A stretch of DNA of 38,885 bases from Clostridia bacterium (lineage in GTDB: Bacteria; Bacillota; Clostridia; Oscillospirales; CAG-272): positions 134,530-173,414 of the forward strand of contig JAFTKO010000012.1 of NCBI GenBank assembly GCA_017453205.1. The letters are read 5' to 3'. The notes below the pieces were generated by a model, which did no database searches, was not told where the DNA came from, and saw only the letters and a program-made list of their open reading frames with translations. Every line of letters starts with the position of its first letter. The first letter of the stretch is position 1. This document shows, in pieces, positions 31,663 through 38,885 of the stretch. A program made the position numbers and the translations under genes.

Positions 31663-33189
31663 TTATTGCACGGCATCCGTGTCGGAAGTCGACTCGGTGG
31701 CGACTGCGGCTCCGGTTCTGTATTTTTGCAAAAACTCTTCGGCTTCGCGTTTTGCGGCCTTGCGCGCTTCCTCGGCGGAGTAGCGTGACCTCTCCTCATC
31801 GGTCATTTCAACAATGATATGCTTGCGGTTGAGGAGTCCGTAAAAATCCAGCACAAATTTTTCTCTTTTCAACAGCTTTTCGCCGTTTTCCTGCTTTTTG
31901 GAGATTCGCAAGGCAAGTCGCTCCAGCTTTTGTACGGTCTTATCGGTGGTGATATGCGCGTTCCGTGCCGGATCGACGATGGCGTCGTTGGAATAATAGT
32001 TTTCCACACCCGAGGGCATCCCTTTCTTTTGCAGACGCATGGTCACATATTCGTCGGTCAGCTCCAAAACCGTGGCAAACAGCGGGACACCGAGCAGCAT
32101 TCCCACCAGTCCCCACAAGGAGCCCGTTACGGTTACGGCGATCATGACGCAGAGAGAGCTGACGCCCGTGTTGTTTCCGAGGATCTTGGGACCGATGATG
32201 TTGCCGTCAATTTGTTGCAAGATAATGACAATGATAATAAAGGGGATGACCTTGTCGGGGTAGGAGAGAAGCAGAATGAGCGAGGTGGGGATTGCACCGA
32301 TCAAGGGACCGATGACGGGGACGATATTCGTGATGCCGATAAAGGTTGCCAACAGGAGCTCATAGGGAATGCCGAAGATGACAAACGCAATATAGGCGAG
32401 AATCCCGATGATCAGCGAGTCGACCAGCTTACCCTCGATATATCCGCCAAAGGAACGGTCGGCAATGGTACAAAAGCGGGTGATGTGTGCGTTGGTATTG
32501 TCGCTGAACAGGGCACGGCGCAGCTTCATAATCTGTGCGTATCTCTTTTCCTTGGTGCTGAGCAGATAGATCGAGATGAAGAAGCTGAACAAAACATCGG
32601 CGAGCACATCAAGGGCGTTTCCGATCATATCGGTGAGCGGTTTGACATTGATATTCCCGATTTGCTCCATCATATTCTTGCCGTTTCCGCCAAAGATACC
32701 TGTGAGATTTTCGCGCAGTGCGGATTCCTCCAACGGTTCGATAAGAGCTGTGCCGTTTTGGATAAAGCGATCGATGAGCTCGTTAATGTTTTCAATGAGC
32801 TTGTTTACTTGACCGATCGCCGAGGAAATATAAGAGTCAAGATTGGAGGCGAAGGTGACGATGCTTTCCAACAGTTGGGGGACGATGAGCAACAGGATCA
32901 GTGCGATGATCAAGATCACTGTGAGGTAGGTGCAGACCAGCGAGACTGCGCGGCGCAACGACGGCGGACGAAGCTTAAAAAACAGCTTGCGCTCGAAGAA
33001 ACGAAAAAACGGATTGCACAGATAAGATATGCCAAGCCCGATGAGCACGGGACGGAGCAATCTCAGTACACTTCCAAGCCATTCGTTCAATTGTTTGAGA
33101 TTGGCAATGAGAACGATCGCTAAAAACAGCAACGCGTAAATCACGATGCCAATGATCAGTTTCTTTTTGCCCGTCCTTTTTTCTTCCAT
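31663..33189 (-). CDS. AI-2E/PerM-family membrane protein (copy 2)
   Basis: A 508-residue paralogue of the following gene. Matching stretches include LLRPVLIGLGISYLCNPFFR, KEKRYAQIMKLRRALFSD, SFGGYIEGKLVDSLIIGILA and ITNIVPVIGPLIGAIPTSLI, all with near-equal spacing. The middle soluble loop and the C-terminal tail differ, which implies an old tandem duplication. The ATG at 33189 has GGAGGG seven bases ahead; an upstream in-frame ATG precedes that site. This is the first gene of the long minus-strand run, with its own promoter. Confidence 0.88.
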   Translation of the reverse strand: MEEKRTGKKKLIIGIVIYALLFLAIVLIANLKQLNEWLGSVLRLLRPVLIGLGISYLCNPFFRFFERKLFFKLRPPSLRRAVSLVCTYLTVILIIALILLLIVPQLLESIVTFASNLDSYISSAIGQVNKLIENINELIDRFIQNGTALIEPLEESALRENLTGIFGGNGKNMMEQIGNINVKPLTDMIGNALDVLADVLFSFFISIYLLSTKEKRYAQIMKLRRALFSDNTNAHITRFCTIADRSFGGYIEGKLVDSLIIGILAYIAFVIFGIPYELLLATFIGITNIVPVIGPLIGAIPTSLILLLSYPDKVIPFIIIVIILQQIDGNIIGPKILGNNTGVSSLCVMIAVTVTGSLWGLVGMLLGVPLFATVLELTDEYVTMRLQKKGMPSGVENYYSNDAIVDPARNAHITTDKTVQKLERLALRISKKQENGEKLLKREKFVLDFYGLLNRKHIIVEMTDEERSRYSAEEARKAAKREAEEFLQKYRTGAAVATESTSDTDAVQ

Positions 33190-33229
33190 CGAGGTCCCTC
33201 CAAAAAGCAAATATAAATATCCATATTAT

Positions 33230-33258
33230 ATTTTATAACATTTTTGGCTTTTCGTCAA
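33230..33258 (-). promoter_or_regulatory. Promoter of the PerM-htpG operon
   Basis: On the minus strand TTGACG (33253-33258) and TAAAAT (33230-33235) are 17 bp apart, about 41 bases before the ATG. It may drive the whole minus-strand run down to mgtE. Confidence 0.7.
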
Positions 33259-33297
33259 TAGAGGTTACAGAAAATTTAATTTCTTTACAGACAATTC

Positions 33298-33326
33298 TTG
33301 CAAATCGGTCAAAAGTGTGTTAAAAT
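33298..33326 (+). promoter_or_regulatory. Promoter of ispE
   Basis: TTGCAA (33298-33303) and TAAAAT (33321-33326) are 17 bp apart. The transcript would have a leader of about 70 nt with a GGCGG/CCGCC hairpin before ispE. Confidence 0.65.
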
Positions 33327-33402
33327 AATAGGGAAAAATCAGCGGAGTGACGGCGGCAAAATCGCAATGTCGACACCGCCGCGGAACCGGAGAGGAGCTT
33401 TT

Positions 33403-34308
33403 ATGCGAGCAGAACGCGCAAACGCAAAAATCAACCTGTATTTGAATGTGGTGGGCAGACGAGAAAACGGCTATCACAATATTGTCAGTATCATGCAAAC
33501 CGTCTCGCTTTGTGACCTTGTGACAGTGGAATATCTGCCCGCGCCGCAGTTATCCATACGCCTTTATGCGTCCGGCAATGACAGTATGCCCACCGACGGA
33601 CGCAACCTTGCGTGGCGCGCGGCGGAGCGGTACCTCGGCAAGATCGGGCAGAGCGGCGAGGTGCGCATCACCGTCGAAAAGCATATTCCCATGGCCGCAG
33701 GTCTTGCTGGCGGCAGTGCCGACGCGGCGGCGGTCTTGCGTGCCATGAATCGCCTTTGCGGTAACCGTCTTTCCACCCGGGAGCTTTGTGCGCTCGGCGC
33801 GGGGTTGGGTGCCGATATCCCGTTTTGTATCATGGGCGGCGGTGCTTTGGTCACGGGCATCGGCGAACAACTCGAAAAGATTACTCCAATGCCGCAGTGC
33901 CCGCTGGTCGTGGCTTGCATGGGAGAGGGAATATCCACCCCGTGGGGATACGGAAAATTGGATGAACTGCACGGCAATTTTGTCGATGCACCTGTCTTCG
34001 ACGATCGTCCCGACACCATCATCCGCGCCATGCATGAGAATACGGTTGCGGAGCATACACCTTGCTTTTTCAACATTTTTGAAGAGATCGTTCCGGATCT
34101 GCGTCCGCGCGTGGGCGAGATCAAAGCGGTCATGAACGCGGGCGGTGCTCTGCGTGCGATGATGAGCGGCAGCGGTCCCTCGGTGTTTGGTGTTTTTCCC
34201 GACATGGAAAGCGCCGAAAGAGTCACCGAAAAATTAAAAGAAATGGGTGCCGCAGCGTTTGTTTGTCATCCCACGGCGGCGTATCAAGGGGAAAACTGCG
34301 GCGAGTGA
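33403..34308 (+). CDS. ispE: 4-diphosphocytidyl-2-C-methyl-D-erythritol kinase
   Basis: A 301-residue GHMP kinase of the MEP isoprenoid pathway, phosphorylating CDP-methylerythritol. The ATP loop is PMAAGLAGGSADAAA (96-110). Active-site residues K9 (NAKIN) and D138 (GADIPF) are present, and the third GHMP motif is MMSGSGPSVFG. GAGAGGAG lies seven bases before the ATG at 33403. The frame opens further upstream but includes the promoter. It is the first of three genes reading toward the methylglyoxal-synthase homologue. Confidence 0.95.
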   Translation: MRAERANAKINLYLNVVGRRENGYHNIVSIMQTVSLCDLVTVEYLPAPQLSIRLYASGNDSMPTDGRNLAWRAAERYLGKIGQSGEVRITVEKHIPMAAGLAGGSADAAAVLRAMNRLCGNRLSTRELCALGAGLGADIPFCIMGGGALVTGIGEQLEKITPMPQCPLVVACMGEGISTPWGYGKLDELHGNFVDAPVFDDRPDTIIRAMHENTVAEHTPCFFNIFEEIVPDLRPRVGEIKAVMNAGGALRAMMSGSGPSVFGVFPDMESAERVTEKLKEMGAAAFVCHPTAAYQGENCGE

Positions 34309-34429
34309 CGCATATTGCCGTGTCGTTCCCGTTTGATTATTTTTTATCTTTTTATCATCGTTCATATGCAGTTCACATATAAGGTGTAAAATAAATTGTT
34401 AATGTTTGAAAGAAAGGAATTTTTGGATT

Positions 34430-35587
34430 TTGAAAGAAAAGCAAGAAAAAAGTGCTTGCTCCATCAAGACTTCCATCGGCGGTCAAGCCTTGATGGAAGG
34501 TATCATGATGCGCGGTCCCAAAAAATCAGCGATGGCGGTACGCAATACCAAGGGCGAGATCGTGGTCGAGGAGTTTGAGACCAAGGGTGTCAAGCGTCCC
34601 GCAATCTGCCGTTGGCCCATCATCCGCGGCATTTTCGGTTATATCGACTCCATGGTGGTCGGCTACAAGTGTCTGATGCGCTCCGCAGAGCTTTCGGGAC
34701 TGGAGGACATCGTGGAGGAAAGCCCCAAAAAGAAGAAAAAGAGGGAGGCCGAAGAGGCAGCACGTGCGGCAGAGCAAGCCGCTACAACGGCAGAGGAGCC
34801 GGCTGAGACTGTTGAAAGTGCGGCGGAAACCACCCAAGAAGCTTCCGATCTCATATCGGAAGCCAAGGACACCGAGAAAAAAGACAAGCCCGCCGAGGAA
34901 GAAAAGCTTCCCGCATGGGTAATGACCGCGATGATGGTGGTCAGTGTGGTGATCGCCGTGGTGTTTGCCGTCGGTCTGTTCATCTACGCGCCCACCAAGC
35001 TCTTTGAACTGATCTCATCACACGTCGGGTTCTTAAAGGGGGATAACATTGCGCTCAACTCGCTTTGGAAGTCGATTTTTGAGGGTGTGTTGCGGATTGC
35101 AATTCTTGTCGGCTACATGGCGCTGATCTCCTTGATGAAGGATATCCGACGTACCTTTATGTATCACGGCGCCGAGCACAAGACGATTTTTTGCTACGAG
35201 TCGGGCTTGGAGTTGACTGTGGAGAATGTCCGCAAGCAACGCCGTTTCCATCCGCGTTGCGGCACATCGTTCTTGATTTTGATGTTGCTTGTCAGCATCT
35301 TCATTTCATTCTTCATCGACCCTATCACCATTATGATCCGCGGTGAGGTCCTACCGCCGCTTTTGCGTTCGGGACTCAAGCTGCTGTTGCTTCCGCTCAT
35401 CGTCGGTTTGGGCTATGAGCTGATCAAATTTGCGGGACGGCACGACAACCTATTCACCCGCATTATCTCGGCACCCGGTGTGTGGCTTCAGCACATCACG
35501 GTGTTTGAGCCGACCGATGATATGATCGAATGTGCGATCGAGGCGGTCACACGTGTGATCCCCGACGATCAAAGCGATAAATGGTAA
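34430..35587 (+). CDS. DUF1385 (YqhQ-like) membrane protein
   Basis: A protein of about 385 residues. The N-terminal signature SIGGQALMEGIMMRGPK and EGVLRIAILVGYMALISLMK, MYHGAEHKTIFCYESG and RFHPRCGTSFLI match DUF1385. In many Firmicutes this gene stands next to prmC and prfA; here they are absent. About four membrane helices are seen. Between residues 98 and 160 is an Ala/Glu/Thr-rich, low-complexity insertion not usual in the family. The start is inferred as TTG at 34430, 11 bases from AAAGGA; TTG at 34406 is possible but lacks a ribosome site. Confidence 0.85.
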   Translation: MKEKQEKSACSIKTSIGGQALMEGIMMRGPKKSAMAVRNTKGEIVVEEFETKGVKRPAICRWPIIRGIFGYIDSMVVGYKCLMRSAELSGLEDIVEESPKKKKKREAEEAARAAEQAATTAEEPAETVESAAETTQEASDLISEAKDTEKKDKPAEEEKLPAWVMTAMMVVSVVIAVVFAVGLFIYAPTKLFELISSHVGFLKGDNIALNSLWKSIFEGVLRIAILVGYMALISLMKDIRRTFMYHGAEHKTIFCYESGLELTVENVRKQRRFHPRCGTSFLILMLLVSIFISFFIDPITIMIRGEVLPPLLRSGLKLLLLPLIVGLGYELIKFAGRHDNLFTRIISAPGVWLQHITVFEPTDDMIECAIEAVTRVIPDDQSDKW

Positions 35588-35600
35588 AAGGACAAAGACT

Positions 35601-36143
35601 ATGGAAATCGAAACCATCAAACAACAAACAGAAACCGCTGTTCGGGAGTTGATCGAGGTCTCGGGACTGAGGGCGGGGGATATTCTTGTCGTGGGATGCT
35701 CGTCCTCCGAGATCGTGGGGGCGACCATCGGTCACGGCTCCAGCTTTGATACAGCGGCGGAGGTATTCGGTACCATCATGCCGATCCTTTCCGAGCACGG
35801 GATCTATCTTGCCGCACAATGCTGTGAGCACCTCAACCGTGCGCTTATTATCGAGCGTGAATGCGCCGAAAAATACGGACTGGACGAGGTTTGCGTGGTG
35901 CCGCAGCCCAAGGCGGGCGGTTCCTTTGCTACCGCCGCGTGGAGAAATTTTGCGGCTCCCGTTGCGGTGGAGCATATCCGCGCCCACGCGGGATTGGATA
36001 TCGGCGGCACGTTGATCGGCATGCATTTGCGTGATGTCGCAGTTCCTGTGCGGCTGTCCGTTTCGCACGTCGGGGAGGCGATCCTTCTTTCTGCCCGCAC
36101 CCGTCCGAAATATATCGGAGGAGTACGCGCAAAATACGAGTGA
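35601..36143 (+). CDS. UPF0340/YwlG-family protein (TIGR01440)
   Basis: A 180-residue protein of the UPF0340 family, no known function. Characteristic stretches are VVGCSSSEIVGATIGHGSS, QCCEHLNRALIIERE, VPQPKAGGSFATAAWRN and IGMHLRDVAVPVRL. Structures of this family show a Rossmann-like fold related to sugar-binding proteins, but the ligand is unclear. AAAGGA precedes the ATG. It is 13 bp behind the DUF1385 gene and ends before a strong terminator. Confidence 0.92.
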   Translation: MEIETIKQQTETAVRELIEVSGLRAGDILVVGCSSSEIVGATIGHGSSFDTAAEVFGTIMPILSEHGIYLAAQCCEHLNRALIIERECAEKYGLDEVCVVPQPKAGGSFATAAWRNFAAPVAVEHIRAHAGLDIGGTLIGMHLRDVAVPVRLSVSHVGEAILLSARTRPKYIGGVRAKYE

Positions 36144-36150
36144 TGTGACA

Positions 36151-36187
36151 AAAACGGAAGTATTTTCGACAAATACTTCCGTTTTTT
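36151..36187 (+). terminator. Terminator after the UPF0340 gene
   Basis: AAAACGGAAGTATTT pairs perfectly with AAATACTTCCGTTTT around TCGAC, and the T run extends past the stem. A textbook Rho-independent terminator, eight bases past the stop. Confidence 0.95.
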
Positions 36188-36240
36188 GACATTGAGAACC
36201 GATTTTTAAAGAAGATTTTTGAAAAAATATCGCATTTCTA

Positions 36241-36270
36241 TTGACAATTCACTCGAAATCGTGCTATAAT
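36241..36270 (+). promoter_or_regulatory. Sigma-A promoter of the methylglyoxal-synthase-like gene
   Basis: TTGACA (36241-36246) and TATAAT (36265-36270) are 18 bp apart. The leader is about 85 nt. No separate promoter is clear for the T-box downstream, so this may also feed thrS. Confidence 0.85.
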
Positions 36271-36363
36271 AATATAAAATGTTTATTCTCGTGTATTTGT
36301 GGTAATTATTTACATAACGGTACACGTTGACGATAAAAGTTACGAAAGGGGACAATGACCATA

Positions 36364-36804
36364 ATGGAAATCGCCATCATCGCACACGATCTGAAGAAAG
36401 AACTGATGACACAGTTTTGTATTGCTTACTGCGGAATTTTGAGTAAGCATAATTTATGTGCCACCAGTATTACAGCAAAATACATTTCCGAGGCAACGGG
36501 GCTTGAGATCGAGCGCTTGCTCTCCGGTGTACAGGGCGGTAAACAGCAAATCGCCTCCCGCATTGCCTGCAACGAGATCGACATATTACTGTATTTTAAG
36601 GATACTCGTCAAAACGCAAAAGCGGACGATGTGGAGGTCGAACTGCTTCGTCTTTGCGACCTGTACAACATTCCCGTGGCAACCAACATTGCCACTGCCG
36701 AGGTCATCATTACAGCGCTTGACCGCGGCGACCTTGATTGGCGTGAGATCGTCAATCCGCACTCGGCTTATAATCTCAAAGCCAAGGCAGGCAACCGCAA
36801 ATAA
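36364..36804 (+). CDS. Methylglyoxal-synthase-like protein with altered active site
   Basis: A 146-residue MGS-fold protein, similar along its whole length: IAHDLKKELM, FCIAYCGILSKHNLCAT, LLSGVQGGKQQI, LLYFKD, LLRLCDLYNIPVATNIATAE. MGS turns dihydroxyacetone phosphate into methylglyoxal. Several essential places differ. The phosphate loop TGTTG reads TSITA (34-38). The catalytic Asp (D71 in E. coli, in GGDQQ) is Lys60. In an ungapped alignment His98 and Asp101 become Ala87 and Val90. His8 and Asp80 remain. I therefore expect no normal MGS activity; it may have become a binding or regulatory protein. The start at 36364 is favoured; 36355 is too close to AAAGGGG. Confidence 0.75.
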   Translation: MEIAIIAHDLKKELMTQFCIAYCGILSKHNLCATSITAKYISEATGLEIERLLSGVQGGKQQIASRIACNEIDILLYFKDTRQNAKADDVEVELLRLCDLYNIPVATNIATAEVIITALDRGDLDWREIVNPHSAYNLKAKAGNRK

Positions 36805-36834
36805 AATCCGACATATGTGTCGGTCGTTGGAAAT

Positions 36835-37032
36835 ATGTTCCTTTGTAACCGCGTAACAGAGAGAAAACCCGCCCAAGGCGTGCTGAAAGGTTTTTTGCGA
36901 AAGGACAAAGGGGTACCGCTCCAAGCGTCACAATCACATACTTCTCAATGAGTGAAACGTCCGGGTGGAACCGTGCGGAAAATATCCACACCCCGAACAG
37001 GCAAAAAACGCCTGTGGGGTGTGGATATTTTT
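36835..37032 (+). promoter_or_regulatory. T-box leader of thrS (threonine)
   Basis: The conserved T-box core CGGGTGGAACCGTGCGG (36962-36978) is followed by a terminator. Upstream lie the stem I marks AGAGA and GCTGAAAGG, and a specifier region GGTACCGC with ACC (36915-36917), a threonine codon. Uncharged tRNA-Thr would pair with ACC and the T-box bulge, prevent the terminator and permit thrS transcription. The start of stem I is approximate. Confidence 0.9.
36981..37032 (+). terminator. T-box terminator hairpin of thrS
   Basis: AATATCCACACCCC (36981-36994) pairs with GGGGTGTGGATATT (37016-37029), with an inner ACAGGC/GCCTGT, then a T run. It competes with the T-box antiterminator. Confidence 0.92.
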
Positions 37033-37112
37033 CATGAAGAGGGAAAGGTGCTTTTTTACGAAAAAGTAATCTATGATTTTTGTAATTTATTATGTTTAAG
37101 GAGATTTTTGAT

Positions 37113-38885
37113 ATGAAAGTGAAAATTCAAGATCGAGAGTTGGAGCTGAATGCTCCGGTAACGGTATATGATGCGGCAAAGGATGCCGAGCTCATCACGC
37201 GTGCGGTGATCGGTGCCGAGATTGGCGGTAAGACCGTGGCGCTGACTGCGGAGCTTTCTGACGGTGATGAGGTCAAGCTGTTGACTTTTGAGGATGAGGC
37301 GGGTAAGCACCTGTTCCGTCACACCGCGTCGCACATTTTGGCACAGGCGGTCAAGCGTCTCTATCCCGCCGCAAAGCTCACCATCGGTCCCGCGATCGAC
37401 AACGGCTTTTACTATGACATCGATTCCGAGGTCTCTTTTACCCCCGATGCACTTAAGGCGCTTGAGGGTGAGATGAAGAAGATCGTCAAGGAAAATTTGA
37501 AGATCGAACGCTTTGAACTGCCCCGTACCGAGGCAATTGCGCTGATGCAAGAGAAAGACGAGCCCTACAAGGTGCAATTGATCGAGGAGCTCCCCGAGGA
37601 CGCCGTTATCAGCTTTTACAAGCAAGGCGAATTTACCGACCTTTGCGCGGGACCGCACCTCTTCAGCACGGGTGCGGTGAAGGCGTTCAAGCTGACGCAG
37701 TGCACGGGCGCATACTGGAAGGGTGACCAGAAAAATAAGATGCTCCAAAGAATTTACGGTATCGCGTTCCCGTCCAAGGACGAGCTCAACGCTTATGTGC
37801 AGCAGCAGGAAGAAGCGTTGAAACGCGACCACAATAAGCTTGGACGTGAGCTTGAGTATTTCACCACAGTCGACACGCTTGGTCAAGGGTTGCCCGTTCT
37901 GCTCCCCAAGGGTGCGCGCGTCATTCAAACCATGCAAAGATGGATTGAGGACGAGGAACAAAAGCGCGGCTATCTGCTTACCAAAACTCCGCTGATGGCA
38001 AAGAGAGAGTTCTTTAAGATCTCGGGGCACTGGGATCACTATTTGGACGGTATGTTTATCATTGGGGATCCCTATGATGAGACCAAAGAGTGTTTTGCAC
38101 TCCGTCCCATGACTTGCCCGTTCCAGTATCAAGTGTTCTTGAATAAAAAACGTTCCTACCGTGAGCTTCCCATGCGTCTCGGCGAGACCTCCACGCTGTT
38201 CCGTAACGAGGATTCGGGCGAGATGCACGGCTTGATCCGTGTGCGCCAGTTTACCATTTCCGAGGGACATTTGGTTTTGCGCCCCGATCAGCTTGCCGAG
38301 GAGTTCAAAGGGTGCCTTGACCTTGCCAAATACTGCCTCAGTACGCTCGGACTTTGGGAGGATTGCTCTTTCCGCTTCTCTCAATGGGATCCCGCCCGCA
38401 CCGACAAGTACGAGGGGACACCCGAGCAGTGGGACGAAGCGCAGAGCGTGATGAAGCAGTTGCTTGATGAAAACGGTGTTGATTATAAGATCGGTATTGA
38501 TGAAGCCGCTTTCTATGGACCAAAGCTCGATATTCAGATTAAAAATGTATTCGGAAAAGAGGATACCATCGTTACCATTCAGATCGATATGCTGCTTGCC
38601 AAGAAGTTTGGAATGGAATATGTGGATTCCAATAACCAAATGGTCACGCCGTATATCATTCACCGTACCTCCATGGGATGTTATGAGAGAACATTGGCGC
38701 TTCTGATCGAGAAATACGCGGGCGCATTGCCGATGTGGCTCTCGCCCGAGCAGGTGCGTATTCTTCCCATCGGCGACGAGCATGTTGCGTATGCCGCAAA
38801 GGTTAAAGAACGCCTTGCCAATGCGGGATTGCGTGTCGAGCTTGACGACTCCTCCAACACGATCGGCTACAAGATCCGCGCAACG
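37113..38885 (+). CDS. thrS: Threonine--tRNA ligase (3' end off the window)
   Basis: A partial gene; 591 codons are present and the frame is open at the edge. It charges tRNA-Thr. In order: TGS domain (1-61), the editing SAD domain with HTASH (73-77), the class II core with RPMTCPFQ, motif 2 TLFRNEDSGEMHGLIRVRQF, and motif 3 IIHRTSMGCYERT, then the start of the anticodon domain. Zinc ligands C335, H386 and H517 are kept. Motif 2 continues as TISEGHLV where E. coli has TQDDAHIF; I recall this as a Clostridial subtype. AAGGAG lies eight or so bases before the ATG. Regulated by the T-box. Confidence 0.96.
   Translation, partial: MKVKIQDRELELNAPVTVYDAAKDAELITRAVIGAEIGGKTVALTAELSDGDEVKLLTFEDEAGKHLFRHTASHILAQAVKRLYPAAKLTIGPAIDNGFYYDIDSEVSFTPDALKALEGEMKKIVKENLKIERFELPRTEAIALMQEKDEPYKVQLIEELPEDAVISFYKQGEFTDLCAGPHLFSTGAVKAFKLTQCTGAYWKGDQKNKMLQRIYGIAFPSKDELNAYVQQQEEALKRDHNKLGRELEYFTTVDTLGQGLPVLLPKGARVIQTMQRWIEDEEQKRGYLLTKTPLMAKREFFKISGHWDHYLDGMFIIGDPYDETKECFALRPMTCPFQYQVFLNKKRSYRELPMRLGETSTLFRNEDSGEMHGLIRVRQFTISEGHLVLRPDQLAEEFKGCLDLAKYCLSTLGLWEDCSFRFSQWDPARTDKYEGTPEQWDEAQSVMKQLLDENGVDYKIGIDEAAFYGPKLDIQIKNVFGKEDTIVTIQIDMLLAKKFGMEYVDSNNQMVTPYIIHRTSMGCYERTLALLIEKYAGALPMWLSPEQVRILPIGDEHVAYAAKVKERLANAGLRVELDDSSNTIGYKIRAT

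Noticed and set aside
37071-38783. A 570-codon open frame on the minus strand
   Set aside because: It is the antisense shadow of thrS, whose motifs are unmistakable on the plus strand.
1-38885. CRISPR arrays, insertion sequences, tRNA or rRNA genes
   Set aside because: No regularly spaced repeats, transposase motifs or RNA-gene sequences were recognised on reading both strands.

Overview
The window looks like a chromosomal segment of an endospore-forming, anaerobic gut-type member of the Clostridia, probably Oscillospirales/Ruminococcaceae-like and perhaps uncultured. This rests on sporulation genes (ylbJ, yqfC, yqfD), strong purine-rich Shine-Dalgarno sites, TTG and GTG starts, textbook sigma-A promoters, a T-box leader before thrS, a BspA-like leucine-rich-repeat lipoprotein, and families typical of Clostridia (DUF1385/YqhQ, YwlG/UPF0340, the TSCPD protein, the CmpB-like membrane protein). 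The taxonomy is inferred from gene content, not from a marker search.

Layout. 0-1 kb (minus): rpsF-ssb with a perfect promoter and a structured leader. 1.1-2.9 kb (minus): a BspA-like LRR lipoprotein behind a promoter, a folded leader and a terminator that lies before the start codon, i.e. a likely attenuator or riboswitch. 2.9-5.6 kb (plus): a ComEC-like metallo-beta-lactamase lipoprotein, then a short-chain dehydrogenase overlapping a VanY-type carboxypeptidase. 5.6-5.9 kb: a terminator and a possible frameshifted gene remnant. 5.9-14.7 kb: ylbJ (minus), with a sigma-E-like promoter, diverges from a plus-strand operon yqfC-yqfD-phoH-ybeY-(unknown membrane protein)-era-recO-mutS2.

14.8-17.4 kb: a divergent AraC regulator and ThuA-like gene, then a stump of an alpha-L-rhamnosidase (GH78) gene with no catalytic domain; this resembles a decayed carbohydrate locus. 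17.5-23.4 kb: two small membrane proteins, a GT4 glycosyltransferase, an OmpR-type two-component system, a diacylglycerol-kinase-like lipid kinase and a CmpB-like membrane protein. The promoters of the two-component operon and of the lipid kinase carry the same direct-repeat element in the same place, suggesting one small regulon.

23.4-33.2 kb: a minus-strand run of two tandem AI-2E/PerM-type membrane proteins, htpG, a prephenate-dehydratase-like protein, a TSCPD protein, a phosphohexomutase and mgtE, ending at an intergenic stretch with a perfect 22-bp palindrome. 33.3-38.9 kb (plus): ispE, DUF1385, a UPF0340 protein, a methylglyoxal-synthase homologue that lacks several residues needed for catalysis, a threonine T-box and thrS, which runs off the right edge.

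The best leads are the folded leader of the LRR gene, the shared operator of the two-component system, and the methylglyoxal-synthase-like protein with an altered active site. I saw no CRISPR array, prophage, insertion sequence, tRNA or rRNA.
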